Of a stretch of DNA of 17,485 nt, positions 14,777 to 17,485 are shown piece after piece. Numbering within the stretch: the first letter of the stretch is position 1; every line of letters starts with the position of its first letter. Under the pieces are notes generated by a model, which did not search any database, was not told the origin of the DNA, and saw only the letters and a list, made by a program, of their open reading frames with translations. A program made the position numbers and the translations under genes. This stretch comes from JAUWQU01 sp964605095. GTDB lineage: Bacteria > Planctomycetota > Phycisphaerae > SM23-33. The DNA lies in assembly GCA_964605095.1 (NCBI GenBank), contig CAZSBS010000082.1:1-17485 (forward strand), in the 5' to 3' direction.

Positions 14777-14930
14777 CACGACGCCGAACAAAACACCGAC
14801 TTAATAGAACGCCCGGAACTGCGCTGACCAAGGTGGCCGGAGGAGAAGAGAAGAATGGTCCGAACCCAAGTTTCTCTCCTCGCAGAATCGCTCTCTTCTC
14901 GCAGATGCTAGAACTCACAACAATGTTTAC

Positions 14931-14959
14931 ATGATACCATTGATGACCGGTTCCATCAA
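14931..14959 (-). promoter_or_regulatory. Candidate promoter of the small PEP-CTERM gene
   Basis: Read on the - strand: TTGATG (14959-14954), 17-bp spacer, TATCAT (14936-14931). The -35 box matches 4 of 6 and the -10 box 5 of 6 consensus positions. Transcription would start near 14924, giving a leader of about 270 nt. The -35 box and the spacer overlap the palindrome at 14939-14960. Downstream, two near-identical 15-mers (TTCTCTCCTCGCAGA at 14872-14886, CTCTCTTCTCGCAGA at 14891-14905) repeat with 19-bp spacing. Confidence 0.5.
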
Positions 14960-14960
14960 T
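14939..14960. promoter_or_regulatory. Candidate operator 1 (22-bp palindrome)
   Basis: ATTGATG (14939-14945) and CATCAAT (14954-14960) are perfect 7-bp arms around an 8-nt centre containing ACCGGT. It overlaps the -35 box of the leftward promoter, a position expected for a repressor site. Confidence 0.45.
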
Positions 14961-14978
14961 AACCAAATGCCGCAAACA

Positions 14979-15000
14979 ATAATTTATGGTCATAAATTAT
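14979..15000. promoter_or_regulatory. Candidate operator 2 (22-bp palindrome)
   Basis: ATAATTTATG (14979-14988) and CATAAATTAT (14991-15000) are perfect 10-bp arms around GT. The site lies 12 bp before the rightward -35 box and 19 bp from the leftward -35 box. Its centre is 40 bp from that of the first palindrome, about four helical turns. It is unusually AT-rich for this genome. Confidence 0.55.
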
Positions 15001-15012
15001 GGACATCAATCC

Positions 15013-15041
15013 TTGACAAATCTTTCATTTGGAAGTATACT
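15013..15041 (+). promoter_or_regulatory. Strong sigma70-type promoter of the right-edge gene
   Basis: TTGACA (15013-15018), exactly 17 bp, then TATACT (15036-15041): 6 of 6 and 5 of 6 consensus matches. The predicted start is near 15048, leaving about 370 nt before the ATG at 15418. Confidence 0.65.
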
Positions 15042-15047
15042 CGCGGC

Positions 15048-15417
15048 CGATCTGTGGCGATATCGCTCATTTCCATGCCACGGCTCTGTTGGCGGCAGTG
15101 TCCTACTGTTGTAGTGGTAGGCACTTAGCCTATTGCCGAAAAAGGTTATATGTCGCGGATCAGCGTGCAACACTTTGGCCGGCTGGCGTTTTTCGGCTCG
15201 GCTTTGTCTGGTGTGCTAACGCTTGTGTGCATCGGCCGCACTTATCTCGCGCCGAATAGGGCAAATGTGTTTTGACCTAGTTCAAAAGCCTTGTCTTGCG
15301 AACGTAAGGGAGAGGCGTGTTCCCAAACTGGAGGTTTGGAACCGGTTTGTTTGAGCGGTTTGTGCTTACGGCGGTGTTTACGCTTTTACCGTTCTTTTTC
15401 CAAAAGGAGACTTTGCA
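15048..15417 (+). promoter_or_regulatory. Long 5' leader of the right-edge gene
   Basis: No gene is visible in it. Possible stems: GTGGC/GCCAC (15054-15058 with 15077-15081, enclosing the palindrome GCGATATCGC), TTTTGA/TCAAAA (15270-15275 with 15282-15287), and CCAAAC-TGGAG-GTTTGG (15323-15339). Close to the start codon, CTTTT/AAAAG and AAAG/CTTT can form alternative small stems around the SD, but they are weak. Function and family unknown. Confidence 0.4.
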
Positions 15418-17485
15418 ATGCGATCAGCAAGCACCCTGGTAGTCTTGATCGTTGCCGCGCTGGCCTGCGCGCCCTGCATGGCGCCGGCGGCCGTTGTAAT
15501 CAGCGTGAAGTACGTTGTTGGCACGAACATACCCGTCTCGGGCGACACCACGCTCACAGATGGCCCTATGGAAAATGCACTTGGCAATACGTTTATGGGC
15601 CAAATCGGAATGTGGAACCCCTTAGGAATTGGCACCTATAATCAAAACTCCGCCATCAGCGATTTCCTGACGGACGGCTATGGCGGCGAGACGACCGTCA
15701 AGCTGGCGCTGGGGCGAGCCACTGGGCTTGACCCCGTCCCGGCAGGCGACTGGCGATGCAATCCGAATGAAAGCACTTTGGTCACTTTGACGGACCTGCG
15801 GTCGGATGAAGCCTATCTCTACAACGGAGTAATCACGGGCGACCACTACGTATGGGCTTTCACGGGTTTGCAGCCCGACGCCGCCTATAAGCTTACGTTC
15901 TTCGGCGACCTGGGCAACGCCGGCGGCGCCTCCAACGTGGCCAACGGCATGGCGGCCACTTACGACAGCGAGGGCGACTGGAACTGGGATAGCGTTATCG
16001 CCGACACCAACGGCACGATCAGCGGCGTCTTCACGGCCCCGTATCCGACGCTGGGCATCTTTGGCGCGCAGATTATCCAGGCGCCCAAGCCGATCATCAG
16101 CATCACCGATGGCGGCTGGGACACCGGGGACACGTGGGACTTGAATCCCATCACTCCCATCAACCCGCCCAGCGACTGGGACGTTTTCGTGCGTCACACC
16201 GTCACCTACGCGGAGGTCGGACAGACGGTCTCGTCGCTGAACCTCGACGCCGCCGCCAGCGACCTGACCCTTGGAATTGGCTCGAGCCTGGCCAGCGGCA
16301 TTGTGGCCGTCAGCGACGGCTCCCTCAACGTCCAAGGCACACTGACCACCAATAAGTTAAACATTACCGGCGGAACCACCACAATAGCGGCCGGATCTGC
16401 CTCCGCGATCACGATTGTCGCGGTCAGCGCCGGCTTGGCCACGCTGAACGACGGCACGATCGGGACCGTCGATGTCAGTGGCACCGGGCAGTTGGCTCTA
16501 GGCGGCACGGTGGGCTCGCTGAATGTCACCGGCGGCATGGCGACCATCGGCACCACCGGTGTTGCGACAAAGGCAAGTGTCACCGGCGGCCAACTGGATC
16601 TGAATGGCTCGGTCAGCCTCAGCCTGGCTGTGGACGGCGGCTTGGTGAACACGGGCGCCGGCGCGAGCGTCAGGTCGGCGTACATCAAGAGCGGCAGCGT
16701 GAATACGGGCAGCAATGACTTGCTCGTCACCGAGGTGCTCACCGCCTATCAGCCCAATGGCATGTTCACGGCCACCTATTCCGGAGGCAGCGGTTCCTTT
16801 GGTGTACGGGGCGACAATCTGACAAACCAAATCGACAAGTTGACCCTTTCGGGCGACAAGGTGACATTGGCCCGAGACTTCGGCGCCTCGGCCGGCTTGC
16901 AGCAAGGCAAGTTCAGCAACGTCAACTCGCCCATTGACCTTACCACGCCCAATCCGAACAATCTGTCGCCAGTGCTTTATCCGGTTGCCGGGCACGGCTT
17001 TGGGGATCAAAACACGACGGTTGTCTACACGGGCCAGATCCTTACCGGCTCGAACGGCACGCTTAACTTCGGCGCGGACTTCGACGACTCCGTGGCCATC
17101 AAGGTAGGCGACACTTGGGTGTTGAACAATCCCGATTGGGAGCCTGATTATTCGAGCGGCACGCTAACCTTCGCGCCGAATACCTGGGTGGATTTTGAGA
17201 TTCGATTCTTGAACCGTTCCGGGGGAGGGAGCCCAGCGGGCTCTTATTGGAAAATTGGTACGGGTGCTGGCTACAGTTGGACATTTGACGGCCCGGCAGG
17301 TACCACTAACCCCAATCCCGCTCCCGGCGACCCCGACTTCGCTAATGCGTCACACTATCAGGAAATAAGGGACAGCGGCCAGATGAGTCTGGTGCGTTAT
17401 GGGGCGACGGTGGCCGCCATTGATTCGCCCTCGATGGCCGTCGATGTCGCGCAGAGCACCGAACTCGCCCTGCCGGCCGTCGGCA
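15418..17485 (+). CDS. Large secreted protein with repeat solenoid and PA14-like domain (3' partial)
   Basis: ATG 15418 follows AAGGAG (15404-15409) with 8-nt spacing; the frame is open to the window edge (689 residues visible). Residues 1-25 are a signal peptide (MRSASTLVVLIV, cleavage near APA|AV). Residues about 26-225 form a domain related to the small PEP-CTERM protein on the other strand (ISVKYV, VSGD, MWNPLG, WAFTGLQPDAAYKLTFFGD, LGIFGAQII). Then comes a solenoid region with about eight 16-20-residue repeats (16321-16746) of the type xLxLxGxVxxLxVxGG, for example GTVGSLNVTGG. Residues about 520-640 look like a PA14-type beta-sandwich (VVYTGQI, LNFGADFDDSVAIKVGDTWV, WVDFEIRFLN), a fold often used to bind carbohydrate. 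A C-terminal PEP-CTERM tail is expected beyond the window but not seen. Inferred cell-surface or matrix role. Confidence 0.85.
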   Translation, partial: MRSASTLVVLIVAALACAPCMAPAAVVISVKYVVGTNIPVSGDTTLTDGPMENALGNTFMGQIGMWNPLGIGTYNQNSAISDFLTDGYGGETTVKLALGRATGLDPVPAGDWRCNPNESTLVTLTDLRSDEAYLYNGVITGDHYVWAFTGLQPDAAYKLTFFGDLGNAGGASNVANGMAATYDSEGDWNWDSVIADTNGTISGVFTAPYPTLGIFGAQIIQAPKPIISITDGGWDTGDTWDLNPITPINPPSDWDVFVRHTVTYAEVGQTVSSLNLDAAASDLTLGIGSSLASGIVAVSDGSLNVQGTLTTNKLNITGGTTTIAAGSASAITIVAVSAGLATLNDGTIGTVDVSGTGQLALGGTVGSLNVTGGMATIGTTGVATKASVTGGQLDLNGSVSLSLAVDGGLVNTGAGASVRSAYIKSGSVNTGSNDLLVTEVLTAYQPNGMFTATYSGGSGSFGVRGDNLTNQIDKLTLSGDKVTLARDFGASAGLQQGKFSNVNSPIDLTTPNPNNLSPVLYPVAGHGFGDQNTTVVYTGQILTGSNGTLNFGADFDDSVAIKVGDTWVLNNPDWEPDYSSGTLTFAPNTWVDFEIRFLNRSGGGSPAGSYWKIGTGAGYSWTFDGPAGTTNPNPAPGDPDFANASHYQEIRDSGQMSLVRYGATVAAIDSPSMAVDVAQSTELALPAVG

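Overview
The window looks like a piece of a high-GC Planctomycetota chromosome, most probably from the Phycisphaerae lineage. I infer this from the secreted proteins: two very large glycine/threonine-rich beta-helix proteins that end in a type I dockerin followed by a PEP-CTERM tail, a small PEP-CTERM protein, a further large secreted protein cut by the right edge, a Tat-exported sugar-isomerase-like protein, a GH20 hexosaminidase-like enzyme, and a planctomycete-type integrase-core transposase. No rRNA, tRNA or CRISPR array was seen.

Layout from left to right: (1) 3' part of a large dockerin/PEP-CTERM beta-helix protein (2-3097, +). (2) A 790-bp gap with a duplicated ~100-nt element, a candidate promoter and a long structured leader. 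(3) A paralogous dockerin/PEP-CTERM protein (3890-6358, +). (4) A gap holding a fossil second PEP-CTERM tail and a second copy of the ~100-nt element. (5) A Tat-secreted hydroxypyruvate-isomerase-like TIM barrel (6671-7615, +) and a small exported protein of unknown function (7682-8584, +). (6) A frameshifted transposase (8621-9642, +). (7) A secreted HExxH protein (9787-10968, -). (8) A GH20-like enzyme with chitobiase-type and F5/8 C modules (11325-13742, +). (9) A strong terminator hairpin shared by convergent genes. (10) A short PEP-CTERM protein (13993-14655, -) and, divergent from it, a large secreted protein with a related N-terminal domain, short beta-solenoid repeats and a PA14-like domain (15418 to the right edge, +).

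Almost every gene encodes an exported protein. The likely theme is the cell surface and extracellular polysaccharide: PEP-CTERM proteins should be processed by an exosortase encoded elsewhere, and the GH20-like and isomerase-like proteins could act on glycans or sugars outside the cytoplasm. Apart from the isomerase-like gene and its downstream neighbour (66-bp gap), genes seem to be transcribed singly.

The most interesting parts are non-coding. Three PEP-CTERM-type genes have candidate sigma70-like promoters (17-bp spacers) placed far upstream (about 270-430 nt of leader) with many stem-loops. One leader hairpin covers the Shine-Dalgarno sequence. The divergent pair shares a 100-bp control region with two 22-bp palindromes whose centres are 40 bp apart. 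The 3' ends of the two large paralogues show duplicated and fossil PEP-CTERM tails, which suggests recombination-driven tail exchange.
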